Assembly (NCBI RefSeq): GCF_001954195.1 | Contig: NZ_MBES01000086.1 | Location: 62,001 to 126,000, forward strand | Source of the DNA: Mycobacterium sp. IS-1264 | Lineage (GTDB): Bacteria > Actinomycetota > Actinomycetes > Mycobacteriales > Mycobacteriaceae | Direction: 5' to 3' | DNA length: 64,000 bases | In this document: piece by piece, positions 43,701-52,102 of the stretch | Position numbering within the stretch: position 1 is the stretch's first letter | How the letters are laid out: each line of letters starts with the position of its first letter | Notes under the pieces: generated by a model | Seen by the model: the letters and a program-made list of their open reading frames with translations, nothing else | The model's database searches: none | What the model was told of the DNA's origin: nothing | Made by a program: the position numbers and the translations under genes

Positions 43701-44546
43701 ATGACGGATTCGTACGTGGTGGCAGCCGCCCCTCCCAAGCCTCACCGCACGGCTCGGGTCCGTCGGTACGCGATGACCCGGCCGGACTTTTTCGCCGTCG
43801 AGTACGCGATCAATCCCTGGATGGACGTCAACGCACCGGTCGGTGTCCACCTCGCGCACGCGCAGTGGCGGGCGCTCTACCAGACCTACGTCGACCTGGG
43901 CCATCGCGTGCATTTGATCGACCCCGTGCCCGGGCTGCCGGACATGGTCTACGCCGCCAACGGCGGCTTCGTCGCCGGCGACGTCGCCATCGTCGCCCGA
44001 TTCCGATACGCCCAGCGCGCCGCCGAGTCGAAGGCCTACGCCGAATGGATGTCGTCGATGGGCTATCGGCCCGTGACCACACGCCACGTCAACGAGGGCC
44101 AGGGCGACCTGCTGATGGTCGGCGACATGCTGCTGGCGGGCTACGGCTTTCGCACCGATCTGCGGGCCCACGACGAAATCTCGGCTCTGCTGGGCGTGCC
44201 GGTCGTGTCCCTGGAGCTGGTCGATCCCCGGTTCTATCACCTCGACACCGCGCTCGCCGTCCTCGACGACCACACGATCGCGTTCTACCCGCCGGCGTTC
44301 AGCACGGCAGCGCAGGAGCAGCTGCGCGCGCTGTTCCCCGACGCCATCGTGGTGGGCAGCGCCGACGCATTCGTGCTCGGGTTGAACGTCGTATCCGACG
44401 GCCTGCACGTCGTGCTTCCCTCCGCCGCAACGGGTTTCGCTGCTCAGCTGCGTGAGGCCGGCTTCGGGCCCGTCGGCGTCGATCTCTCCGAGCTGCTCAA
44501 GGGCGGCGGTTCCGTCAAGTGCTGCACATTGGAGGTATTTCCATGA
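43701..44546 (+). CDS. ddaH: Dimethylarginine dimethylaminohydrolase-like (DDAH) protein
   Basis: This is an amidinotransferase-fold enzyme of 281 aa that should hydrolyse methylated arginine (or arginine) to citrulline plus amine. Catalytic residues are visible: His in VVSDGLHVVLPSAATGF and Cys in GGSVKCCTLEVFP near the C-terminus. The guanidine-binding region is FVAGDVAIVARF. It is the first gene of the ddaH-rocD-rocE-USP unit. Its TGA overlaps the rocD ATG. It is the counterpart of Rv2323c. Confidence 0.85.
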   Translation: MTDSYVVAAAPPKPHRTARVRRYAMTRPDFFAVEYAINPWMDVNAPVGVHLAHAQWRALYQTYVDLGHRVHLIDPVPGLPDMVYAANGGFVAGDVAIVARFRYAQRAAESKAYAEWMSSMGYRPVTTRHVNEGQGDLLMVGDMLLAGYGFRTDLRAHDEISALLGVPVVSLELVDPRFYHLDTALAVLDDHTIAFYPPAFSTAAQEQLRALFPDAIVVGSADAFVLGLNVVSDGLHVVLPSAATGFAAQLREAGFGPVGVDLSELLKGGGSVKCCTLEVFP

Positions 44547-45778
44547 CGATCCTCGATGCCCGGCCCACGACACAAACCGACGCGGCGATCGAGCTGGTCG
44601 AAAGGCATGCGGCGCACAACTATTCGCCACTACCCGTGGTGGCGGCCAGCGCCGAGGGCGCCTGGATCACCGACGTCGACGGCCGGCGCTACCTGGATTG
44701 CCTGGCCGCCTATTCGGCGGTCAACTTCGGCCATCGCAACCCCGAGATCATCGCGACGGCCCACGCCCAACTCGACACCGTCACGCTCGTCAGCCGCGCG
44801 TTCCACGCCGAGAACCTCGGACGATTCTGCGCCGCGCTTGCCCAGTTGTGCGGCAAAGACATGGTGCTGCCGATGAACTCGGGCGCCGAGGCGGTCGAGA
44901 GCGGTCTGAAAGTCGCCCGCAAATGGGGCGCCGACGTCAAGGGTGTTCCCGCCGGTCACGCCAACATCATCGTGGCCGACAACAATTTCCATGGCCGCAC
45001 CATCAGCATCGTGAGCTTCTCGTCCGACCCGACGGCTCGCGACGGCTTCGGACCCTTCACACCGGGATTCCGCTCCGTGCCGTTCGGCGACGCCGCGGCG
45101 CTGGCACGGGCGATCGACGACAACACCGTCGCGGTGCTGTTGGAGCCGATCCAGGGCGAGGCCGGGGTCATTGTCCCGCCCGACGACTACCTTCCGGCGG
45201 TGCGCGCGCTGTGCGACGAGCGCAACGTGCTGATGATCGCCGACGAAATCCAGTCGGGGCTGGCCCGCACGGGCTACACGTTCGCCTGCGACCACTGGGG
45301 TGTGGTGCCCGACGTCTACCTGCTCGGTAAGGCGCTGGGCGGAGGCGTGGTGCCGCTATCGGCGATGGTCGCGGACCGCGACATCCTCGGCGTGCTGCAC
45401 CCCGGCGAGCACGGCTCGACGTTCGGCGGCAACCCGTTGGCCGCCGCGATCGGCACCACCGTGGTGTCCATGCTGGCGACGGGAGAATTTCAGGCGCGCG
45501 CCGCCGAATTGGGTGCCCAGCTGCACCGGCGCCTGAAGGCACTGATCGGCGATGGTGTGCGGGCGGTGCGGGGCCTCGGATTGTGGGCCGGGGTCGACAT
45601 TGAACCGGCCTTGGCCACCGGTAAGGACATCAGCCTGCGGTTGGCCGAGCGCGGGCTGCTGGTCAAAGACACCCACGGCTCGACGCTGCGCTTCGCGCCG
45701 CCCCTGGTGATCACCGAGCAGGAAATCGACTGGGCGATCGACCAATTTGCTTTTGCGCTGGCGGAGGCTGCCTCATAA
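44543..45778 (+). CDS. rocD: Ornithine aminotransferase, intact single gene
   Basis: This PLP enzyme converts ornithine to glutamate-5-semialdehyde. It is full length (411 aa) from the ATG at 44543. The PLP lysine is in YLLGKALGGGVVPLSAM, the phosphate region is NSGAEAVESGLKVARKW, and the PLP Asp is in LMIADEIQSGLARTG. In M. tuberculosis, as I recall, the corresponding genes are split (rocD1 Rv2322c and rocD2 Rv2321c), so here the ancestral uninterrupted form is kept. It is coupled to ddaH by an ATGA overlap and followed after 28 nt by rocE. Confidence 0.93.
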   Translation: MTILDARPTTQTDAAIELVERHAAHNYSPLPVVAASAEGAWITDVDGRRYLDCLAAYSAVNFGHRNPEIIATAHAQLDTVTLVSRAFHAENLGRFCAALAQLCGKDMVLPMNSGAEAVESGLKVARKWGADVKGVPAGHANIIVADNNFHGRTISIVSFSSDPTARDGFGPFTPGFRSVPFGDAAALARAIDDNTVAVLLEPIQGEAGVIVPPDDYLPAVRALCDERNVLMIADEIQSGLARTGYTFACDHWGVVPDVYLLGKALGGGVVPLSAMVADRDILGVLHPGEHGSTFGGNPLAAAIGTTVVSMLATGEFQARAAELGAQLHRRLKALIGDGVRAVRGLGLWAGVDIEPALATGKDISLRLAERGLLVKDTHGSTLRFAPPLVITEQEIDWAIDQFAFALAEAAS

Positions 45779-45806
45779 TCAGCTGATCCGACCCCAGGAG
45801 GCGCAA

Positions 45807-47288
45807 TTGCCGGCCACGTCGATCGGCCTGAGACAGCAGATGCTGCGCCGCCGCCCGGTGACCGGCGCTCCCGTCGCGCACGGGGCCGCGGACCACCTCA
45901 AGCGCAGTTTTGGCACGTTCGAGCTGACCATGTTCGGCGTCGGCTCGACGATCGGCACTGGCATTTTCTTCGTGCTTTCGCAGGCCGTGCCTGAAGCCGG
46001 GCCGGGAGTGATCGTCTCGTTCGTGATCGCCGGCATCGCGGCCGGACTTGCGGCCATCTGCTATGCCGAATTGGCTTCCGCCGTACCGGTTTCCGGTTCG
46101 TCGTACTCGTATGCCTACACCACGCTGGGCGAGGCGGTCGCGATGGGTGTGGCCGCCTGCCTGCTGCTGGAGTATGGGGTGGCCACCGCGGCGGTCTCCG
46201 TCGGCTGGAGCGGCTACGTCAACAAGCTGCTGAACAACTGCTTCGGATTCCAGATGCCGCATGGGTTGTCGGCGGCGCCGTGGGATTCGGACCCGGGCTA
46301 CATCAATCTGCCGGCGATCGTCCTGATCGGCATGTGTGCGCTGTTGCTGGTCCGCGGCGCCAGCGAGTCCGCCCGGGTCAACGCGATCATGGTGCTGATC
46401 AAGCTCGGCGTGCTGGCCATGTTCGTGATCATCGCCTTCACCGCCTTCGACGCCAACCACCTCCAGAACTTCGCGCCATTTGGTGTCGCCGGCATCGGCT
46501 CGGCGGCGGGCACGATCTTCTTTTCGTTCATCGGCCTCGACACGGTGTCGACGGCGGGTGATGAAGTGCGAAACCCGCAGAAGACCATGCCGCGCGCGCT
46601 GATCTCGGCGCTGGCGATCGTCACGACCGTCTACGTGCTCGTCGCGCTGTCCGCGCTAGGCACCCAGCCATGGCAGGATTTCGCCGCGCAGGAGAACGCC
46701 GGCCTGGCCACCATCCTTGACAACGTCACCCACGGCATGTGGGCCAGCACGATCCTGTGCGCGGGCGCGGTGATCTCGATCTTCACCGTCACCCTGGTCA
46801 CCATGTACGGCCAGACCCGCATTCTGTTCGCCATGGGCCGCGACGGACTGCTGCCGTCGCGGTTCGCGACGGTCAATACCCGCACGATGACGCCGGTGAA
46901 CAACACGGTGATCGTCGCGATCGCTGCGGCCCTGCTCGCGGCGTTCATACCGCTCGACAAACTGGCGGACATGGTGTCCATCGGCACCCTCACAGCGTTC
47001 ATCGTCGTCTCCGCCGGCGTCATCATCCTGCGGGTGCGCGCGCCCGACCTGCCCCGCCCGTTCAAAGTGCCGGGTTACCCTGTCACGCCCGTACTTTCGG
47101 TGCTGGCGTGCGGCTACATCCTCGCCAGCCTGCACTGGTACACCTGGATCGCGTTCACCGGCTGGATCTCGGTGGCGTTGATCTTCTACTTCGTATGGGG
47201 CCGTCACCACAGCGCGCTCAATGACGGCGGTGATGGCCTCATCCCGACCGCGGCCGCGTCGGAAGACGAGCCGAGGGAACTGTTGTGA
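45807..47288 (+). CDS. rocE: Arginine/ornithine (cationic amino acid) permease
   Basis: This is an APC-superfamily permease with about 12 membrane segments, 493 aa from the TTG at 45807. The TTG follows a clear AGGAGG site 5 nt upstream; an ATG at 45747 lies inside rocD and lacks one. The TM1 signature is MFGVGSTIGTGIFFVLSQAVPEAGPG, and IFFSFIGLDTVSTAGDEVRNPQKTMP is the TM6-7 loop conserved in CAT-type carriers. It should import arginine or ornithine for the ddaH-rocD pathway. It overlaps the USP gene by 4 nt. Confidence 0.9.
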   Translation: MPATSIGLRQQMLRRRPVTGAPVAHGAADHLKRSFGTFELTMFGVGSTIGTGIFFVLSQAVPEAGPGVIVSFVIAGIAAGLAAICYAELASAVPVSGSSYSYAYTTLGEAVAMGVAACLLLEYGVATAAVSVGWSGYVNKLLNNCFGFQMPHGLSAAPWDSDPGYINLPAIVLIGMCALLLVRGASESARVNAIMVLIKLGVLAMFVIIAFTAFDANHLQNFAPFGVAGIGSAAGTIFFSFIGLDTVSTAGDEVRNPQKTMPRALISALAIVTTVYVLVALSALGTQPWQDFAAQENAGLATILDNVTHGMWASTILCAGAVISIFTVTLVTMYGQTRILFAMGRDGLLPSRFATVNTRTMTPVNNTVIVAIAAALLAAFIPLDKLADMVSIGTLTAFIVVSAGVIILRVRAPDLPRPFKVPGYPVTPVLSVLACGYILASLHWYTWIAFTGWISVALIFYFVWGRHHSALNDGGDGLIPTAAASEDEPRELL

Positions 47289-48163
47289 CCGTTGTCGTCG
47301 GCTACCGGGCCGGCGAGGTCGGCCTGTCGGGGTTGTATCTGGCCGTGCGCGCCGCGCGGACGCTCGAGACGTCGCTGACGGTGGCGACCATCGTCCCCCA
47401 GCCGTGGCCGACGCCGTCGTTCGCTCGCGTCGACGCCGAATACGAGCACTGGGCCGACCAGTTGGCCGCGGACTCGGCCGCGGAGGCCCGGGGTTATCTC
47501 CACGGCGTGGCCGATGGACTCGAGGTCACCTACTCCCACCGTGCACACCGGTCGGTGTCGGGTGGGTTGATCGAGCTGATCGCGGATGTCGACGCCGAGG
47601 TCCTGGTGCTGGGGTCATTACCGAGCGGCGGGCGCGGCCAGGTGGTGATCGGCTCGACAGCCGACTGGCTGCTGCACGTGTCACCGGTGCCGGTCGCGAT
47701 CAGCCCCCGCGAATATCGTTCGTACACAGGCGGATTGACTCGAATCACCTGTGCCTATGCCGCCACTCCGGACTCGATTGACGTGGTGCACCGGTGCGTC
47801 GAATTCGCTCGGCGATTGGGGTTGCCGGTACGGGTGATCACTTTCGCGGTCCGCGGCAAGACGATGTATCCACCCGAAGTGGGGCTGGACGTGGAGGATT
47901 CGATCCTGCAGGCGTGGGCGGCGCAGGCGCGAGAGGTTCAGGAAAACCTGAAGACCGACGGCGTCGTCGACGCCGACGTTGCGCTGGACGTGGTGACCGG
48001 CCACAGCTGGAACGAGGCGATGGAGAAGGTGGACTGGCAGGACGGCGACGTCCTGGCGTTGGGCACATCGCCGCGCGGCGACATCCGCCGGGTGTTCCTC
48101 GGATCGCGCAGCGGAAAAATCATCCGCGAGAGCACCGTGCCGGTGGTGGTGCTGCCTGGCTGA
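47285..48163 (+). CDS. Universal stress protein family (tandem USP domains)
   Basis: This encodes 292 aa from the GTG at 47285 (GTGA overlap with rocE). There are two USP-like halves. The second ends with the ATP-binding-type motif GTSPRGDIRRVFLGSRSGKIIRESTVPVVVLPG; the first has GSLPSGGRGQVVIGSTADWLLHVSPVPVAISP. It corresponds to Rv2319c. It may tune the permease or respond to stress while arginine is consumed. It is probably the last gene of the operon. Confidence 0.88.
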   Translation: MTVVVGYRAGEVGLSGLYLAVRAARTLETSLTVATIVPQPWPTPSFARVDAEYEHWADQLAADSAAEARGYLHGVADGLEVTYSHRAHRSVSGGLIELIADVDAEVLVLGSLPSGGRGQVVIGSTADWLLHVSPVPVAISPREYRSYTGGLTRITCAYAATPDSIDVVHRCVEFARRLGLPVRVITFAVRGKTMYPPEVGLDVEDSILQAWAAQAREVQENLKTDGVVDADVALDVVTGHSWNEAMEKVDWQDGDVLALGTSPRGDIRRVFLGSRSGKIIRESTVPVVVLPG

Positions 48164-48238
48164 GGCTACCGGCGGGCGTCGGCGTTGGCCGCCTGGTCTG
48201 CAGAATTCGGGGTCTGGAGTTCTATGTCGTTGTGCGCG

Positions 48239-48526
48239 TTACTTTTCGATCCGCACGAGGGCGCGATTCTTCGTATCCACAAAGAAGCGCTCACCCGGCT
48301 GAATCGCGGCCGGCTCGATTTGCAGGACATCGACGGTGGCCGGGTCTACTCCGCGTTTCGCGGCCAGACTCAGCACTCGCCTTCCGAGGTCTTGGTCGGG
48401 AGTTTCCGCGCCGCCCACCATGGTCACCGAATGATGTACGTGGTGTATCTGCCCGTCGGCGCGACCAAATACCACGAAGCACTTTACGGAATGTACTCGC
48501 GCCGTTCCGGTGGTCATGAATTTCAT
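48239..48526 (-). CDS. Small hypothetical protein, second gene of a two-gene cassette
   Basis: This encodes 95 aa from the ATG at 48526, preceded by AAAGGGGTAGG. The sequence MKFMTTGTARVHSVKCFVVFGRADGQIHHVHHSVTM suggests beta strands. The second half, LGRRVLSLAAKRGVDPATVDVLQIEP...RFFVDTKNRALVRIE, looks like one helix plus two strands. There is no signal peptide or membrane segment. It starts 14 nt after the stop of the gene at 48541-48870. The opposite-strand frame (48185-48553) is judged a shadow. I do not recognise a family. Confidence 0.6.
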   Translation of the reverse strand: MKFMTTGTARVHSVKCFVVFGRADGQIHHVHHSVTMVGGAETPDQDLGRRVLSLAAKRGVDPATVDVLQIEPAAIQPGERFFVDTKNRALVRIEK

Positions 48527-48540
48527 CGCCTACCCCTTTC

Positions 48541-48870
48541 TCAACCCCAGTAATCCATACGTAGGACGGCCCACGCCTCGGCGTCGGAGCCGGTAGACAG
48601 GTCCGCCGTAACGGAACTGATGAAGTCGAAGATGACGGGCGGCTGCGACAGCCAGCCTCCAAGATCGTGATCTTCGTCCGCGCCAGATTCGAGCCGTTTT
48701 CGGTAGTGGCTGATCGCTACTCTGGCGGCAGCGCCTCCACTCGTGTCATACCCGTGCAACCAAACCTGCGCGCCGACCCAGGCCGGCGCGATATTCACGT
48801 CGATAGTGTGGTTCCACCCGTTACCACCCCAGCCATGCCACCAGTGCCAGTCGATTTCGTATGTCGTCAT
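48541..48870 (-). CDS. Small Trp-rich hypothetical protein, first gene of a two-gene cassette
   Basis: This encodes 109 aa from the ATG at 48870, preceded by the textbook ribosome site AAGGAGAACC. It is strikingly Trp/Gly-rich at the start (YEIDWHWWHGWGGNGWNH), then TIDVNIAPAWVGAQVWLHGYDTSGG and a C-terminal WAVLRMDYWG. It is probably a small beta-rich soluble protein. Together with the 95-aa gene downstream it forms a cassette inserted between the USP gene and uspC. These two are normally adjacent in M. tuberculosis (Rv2319c-Rv2318), as I recall. The function is unknown. Confidence 0.65.
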   Translation of the reverse strand: MTTYEIDWHWWHGWGGNGWNHTIDVNIAPAWVGAQVWLHGYDTSGGAAARVAISHYRKRLESGADEDHDLGGWLSQPPVIFDFISSVTADLSTGSDAEAWAVLRMDYWG

Positions 48871-48968
48871 GATCGGTTCTCCTTCAGGGAAAAGCGTTCG
48901 GGACATACGGTAGTCGCTGTTCGATTCACGGAGTGTTGGAATCGGGAACCCGCGCGAGTAACGGGTTG

Positions 48969-50306
48969 CTAGCGGCGGGCGGCGGCGTTGGCCGCCAGCT
49001 GGGCCCTGTGCAGGATGTCCGCGACATCGCCTCGGCCCAGGAACATTTCGTCGAAGTAGCTTTGCAGGGCGGTGTCGCCGGCGGCGAAGCCCGCTCCGCC
49101 CGGTGCCGGAATGCGCGGCCCGTCGAGCACCGTGAAGAACGGTGTGACGTCGACGCCGCGGGCGGCCCAATAGTCGTAGTAGACCGGTTGGGCGGACAGC
49201 ACCGCGGGGATCGCCGCACCTTGACGGCCCAGATACGCGTTGCCCTCACCGCTGCCCATCCACGCCAGCACCTGGCGCACCGCATCCGGATGCTTGGTCG
49301 CCGCATTGCCCGCCGCGGCAATGCCGTTAGTAACGCTCACCCGCCCCGCGGGCCCGATCGGCAACATCGCCACACCCCAGTGGAACCGGGCATCGCGGGC
49401 CACCGGCGCCAGGTTGTAGGTGCCGGACTGAAAGAGCGCCATCCTGCCGGCAAGAAACTGGTTGCGGGAGAAGTCACCGTTGTCGTTGGTGTCCGAGGCG
49501 GGCGGCGCGACGTGATCGTCGTTGATCAGGCGGACCAGGTAGCGGAAGGCCTTGATCGCCGCGGGGTTGTCGAACGCGAACTCGTCTCCGCGCTGAAACA
49601 CCCCGCCGGCCGACCCGATGTAGTTCAGGTAAATCGCCTGAGCGTCGTTGGCGGCGTTATAACCCCACTGACGTACCCGCCCGGCGTCGAAACCCGGTGT
49701 GCCCGCGGCATGTCCATCCGCATCGGCGGTGAGCCGGGACAGCAACGGCCGCAACGTGTCGTCGCCGTCGGGGCTCCACCGCAGGCCGTTCAGCTGGGCG
49801 GGATCAATCCCCGCGGCCGCAAGCAGGTCCGCGTTGTAGAACACGGCGATGCCCGCGTCGGTCAGCTGCGGCACACCCCACAGCGTGCCGCCGCGGGTGA
49901 ATTGATCGACCACGGCCGGCTCCCACGCCGACGCGGCGCCCGGGCCGAGCGTCCTGCCGACGTCCATCAGCCGGCCGCTGTCGGCATACGCGGCCAGATA
50001 GGCGTTGGACACCCAGAAGATGTCGTCGGCGCTGCCGCCGGCCACGTCGGTGCGCAGGGTGTTGAAGTACGTCGAGTAGGCCACCGTGTTGAGATGCACC
50101 TGGATATCGGGATGCGCGCGGGTGAACGCCTCGAACGATTGCCGATATGCCGTAGCGATCTGATCGCCCCAGACCCGCACCGTCACAACGGTCTTGCCGC
50201 CGTGTGGTTCGCCGGAATAGTCCAGCAGCATCGCCGTCGCGGCCAACAATGCCGCGACGAGCGCGAGCGCTCCCGCGACCAGCGTGGAAGACCGAGGACG
50301 GGTCAT
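48969..50306 (-). CDS. uspC: Sugar ABC transporter substrate-binding protein UspC
   Basis: This is an extracytoplasmic solute-binding protein of 445 aa (SBP family 1). One N-terminal hydrophobic segment (TLVAGALALVAALLAATAMLL) serves as signal or anchor; no lipobox Cys is visible. Ligand-domain landmarks are TVRVWGDQIATAYRQSFEAF, DDIFWVSNAYLAAY and FQSGTYNLAPVARDARFHWGVAMLP. The UspABC system of M. tuberculosis imports amino sugars, from published work as I recall. A small AACCCG/CGGGTT stem lies just past the stop (48947-48967). It is the last gene of the uspA-uspB-uspC unit. Confidence 0.9.
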   Translation of the reverse strand: MTRPRSSTLVAGALALVAALLAATAMLLDYSGEPHGGKTVVTVRVWGDQIATAYRQSFEAFTRAHPDIQVHLNTVAYSTYFNTLRTDVAGGSADDIFWVSNAYLAAYADSGRLMDVGRTLGPGAASAWEPAVVDQFTRGGTLWGVPQLTDAGIAVFYNADLLAAAGIDPAQLNGLRWSPDGDDTLRPLLSRLTADADGHAAGTPGFDAGRVRQWGYNAANDAQAIYLNYIGSAGGVFQRGDEFAFDNPAAIKAFRYLVRLINDDHVAPPASDTNDNGDFSRNQFLAGRMALFQSGTYNLAPVARDARFHWGVAMLPIGPAGRVSVTNGIAAAGNAATKHPDAVRQVLAWMGSGEGNAYLGRQGAAIPAVLSAQPVYYDYWAARGVDVTPFFTVLDGPRIPAPGGAGFAAGDTALQSYFDEMFLGRGDVADILHRAQLAANAAARR

Positions 50307-50317
50307 CGCGTGCGCCC

Positions 50318-50370
50318 AGATTGCCGTGGTGGTCGTAAATTCGTGAAAATCGCAGCCGTGGCGGCAATCT
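50318..50370. repeat. Inverted repeat in the uspB-uspC gap
   Basis: AGATTGCCG (50318-50326) and CGGCAATCT (50362-50370) are perfect 9-bp inverted copies with a 35-nt loop, filling most of the 79-nt gap. The hairpin would form in the polycistronic mRNA and could set the relative amount of the binding protein. The uspC ribosome site would lie at its edge. Confidence 0.45.
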
Positions 50371-50385
50371 CGGCGCGGGTCCGGG

Positions 50386-51210
50386 TCACTTGAGCCCCGA
50401 CACGACGATCGACGCGACGATATGCCGCTGGAAGATCACAAACAGCACGATCAACGGCGCGATCGCGATCGTGGTCGCGGCCATCACCAGCGTCCACTGC
50501 GAGTTGAACCGCGACTGCAGGTCGGCCGTGGCCACCGTCAGCACCCGCCACTTGTGTCCACTGGTGATCACCAACGGCCACATGAAGTTATTCCATTGCG
50601 ACACCACGGTGATCAGCGTTAGGGCGGCCAGGACCGGACGGCTGGACGGAATCACCACGTGCACGATCACGTCCAGCGTGGTGGCCCCGTCGAGGCGCGC
50701 GGCGTTGATCAAGTCGTTCGGAATGATCCGAAAGTGCTCGCGCAGCAGGAAAATCGCGTAGGGCGAGCCGAACATGAACGGCAACACCAACGCCCAGAAC
50801 GTGTTGCGCAGACCGAGCTGCGCCATCATCAGGTACATCGGGACTACCGTGACGGTGCCCGGCACCATCAGCGTCGCGATGTAGACCCAAAACAGCGCGT
50901 CACGCCCGGGAAACTGCAGCCGAGCAAACGCGTAGGCAGCCAGCACTGAAAACGTCAGTTGGCCAACCAGAATCACCGCCGTCATCAACGCGGTCACCGC
51001 CGCCGCCCGGCCGAACCCGGCCCCGGCGAGGTCGGCATAGTTGGCCAGCGTCGGTGGCCGCGGCCACTGCAGCGGCGTACCCGTCGCGAACTGGTGAGCC
51101 GACGTGAACGACGTCAGCAACCCAAGTCCGAAGGGCGCCAACGTGATCAGGGCACCGATCACCAGGCCCGAATAGATCACGCCGTTGGAGAGGCGACTAG
51201 GTGAGGTCAT
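50386..51210 (-). CDS. uspB: Sugar ABC transporter permease UspB
   Basis: This is a MalG-type inner-membrane permease of 274 aa with six hydrophobic segments (VIYSGLVIGALITLAPFGLG, AAAVTALMTAVILVGQLTFSVLAAY and others). The EAA-type coupling loop is INAARLDGATTLDVIVHVVIPSSRP. It forms the channel with UspA. The ATG at 51210 lies inside the end of uspA (14-nt overlap), so translation is coupled. The ATPase is not encoded here; a shared ATPase elsewhere is likely. Confidence 0.91.
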   Translation of the reverse strand: MTSPSRLSNGVIYSGLVIGALITLAPFGLGLLTSFTSAHQFATGTPLQWPRPPTLANYADLAGAGFGRAAAVTALMTAVILVGQLTFSVLAAYAFARLQFPGRDALFWVYIATLMVPGTVTVVPMYLMMAQLGLRNTFWALVLPFMFGSPYAIFLLREHFRIIPNDLINAARLDGATTLDVIVHVVIPSSRPVLAALTLITVVSQWNNFMWPLVITSGHKWRVLTVATADLQSRFNSQWTLVMAATTIAIAPLIVLFVIFQRHIVASIVVSGLK

Positions 51211-52069
51211 AGCTGATCCGCCGCCGGAAGTACAAGTGCTGGACGGCCGTGACGCCGACCAGGATGACGAACAGCACCACCGCCATGACCGACGCCCGGC
51301 CGATCGCCGCCGAGCCGAACGCCTCGGCGTAGATGCGGTGGGCCACCAGGTCGGTGCGGAGTTCCGGACCGCCGCCGGTCAGCGCGTAGACGGTGTCGAA
51401 AACCTGTGCGCTGCTGACGATCCCGGTCACCAGGACGAAAAACATCGTCGGCCTCAGCATGGGCAGCGTGATGCGCCAGAACCGCTGCCAGGCGGTGGCG
51501 CCGTCGGTGCGTGCGGCGGCGTAGATGTCGGCTGGGATCGCCAGCAGACCCGCGAGAAAGGACAGCGAGACGTAGCCGACGTTGGTCCACACGACCACCG
51601 CCGACACCAGCGGCAGCGCAAAGCTGGGATCCGACAGCCAGCCGATGCTGTGCCCGAGCACGGCGCTGACAGCGCCGTCGGTGGGAGCCAGGATCCAGCG
51701 CCACAACACGGCGATGGCCAGCGGCGCGCAGATCCACGGCAGCACGTAGAGGGTGCGAAACAGGCCGGTGCCCGGCAACTCGCGAGCCAGCATCGTGGCG
51801 GCGACCAGCCCCAGCACGGTCTGCGCGGGAACGACGATCGCCACGAAGACGGCGGTGACGATCAGCGAGTTGCCGAAGTCGGCGTCGGCCAGCACCGCGC
51901 GCCAGTTGGCCAGACCCACGTAACGCAGCGGGCCGAGCAGGTCCCAGCGGTACAGGCTCAGCCAGATCACCACGAGAATGGGCAGTAGCAAGAACGCGAC
52001 CACGCCGAACAGGCTGGGCGCCAGCAGGGCATAACCCAACGGAGTGGATCGGCGGGGCGCGTCGGCCAT
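51197..52069 (-). CDS. uspA: Sugar ABC transporter permease UspA
   Basis: This is a MalF-type permease of 290 aa from the ATG at 52069 (MADAPRRSTPLGYALLAPSLFG). It has six membrane segments, the first being GVVAFLLLPILVVIWLSLY. The coupling loop is IYAAARTDGATAWQRFWRITLPMLRP. The open frame extends far upstream, antisense to tldD, but the ATG at 52069 is the family start. It is the first gene of the uspABC unit, and the start is 34 bp from the divergent tldD start, so the promoters must be close or overlapping. Confidence 0.91.
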   Translation of the reverse strand: MADAPRRSTPLGYALLAPSLFGVVAFLLLPILVVIWLSLYRWDLLGPLRYVGLANWRAVLADADFGNSLIVTAVFVAIVVPAQTVLGLVAATMLARELPGTGLFRTLYVLPWICAPLAIAVLWRWILAPTDGAVSAVLGHSIGWLSDPSFALPLVSAVVVWTNVGYVSLSFLAGLLAIPADIYAAARTDGATAWQRFWRITLPMLRPTMFFVLVTGIVSSAQVFDTVYALTGGGPELRTDLVAHRIYAEAFGSAAIGRASVMAVVLFVILVGVTAVQHLYFRRRISYDLT

Positions 52070-52102
52070 GGGTGTATTAAAGCGGGTCGTTACGGTGGAT
52101 TC

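Noticed and set aside
48185..48553. A 122-residue plus-strand frame opposite the 95-aa gene
   Set aside because: There is no ribosome site, and it covers a minus-strand gene with a good ribosome site and a 14-nt gap to its partner. It is kept only as an alternative.
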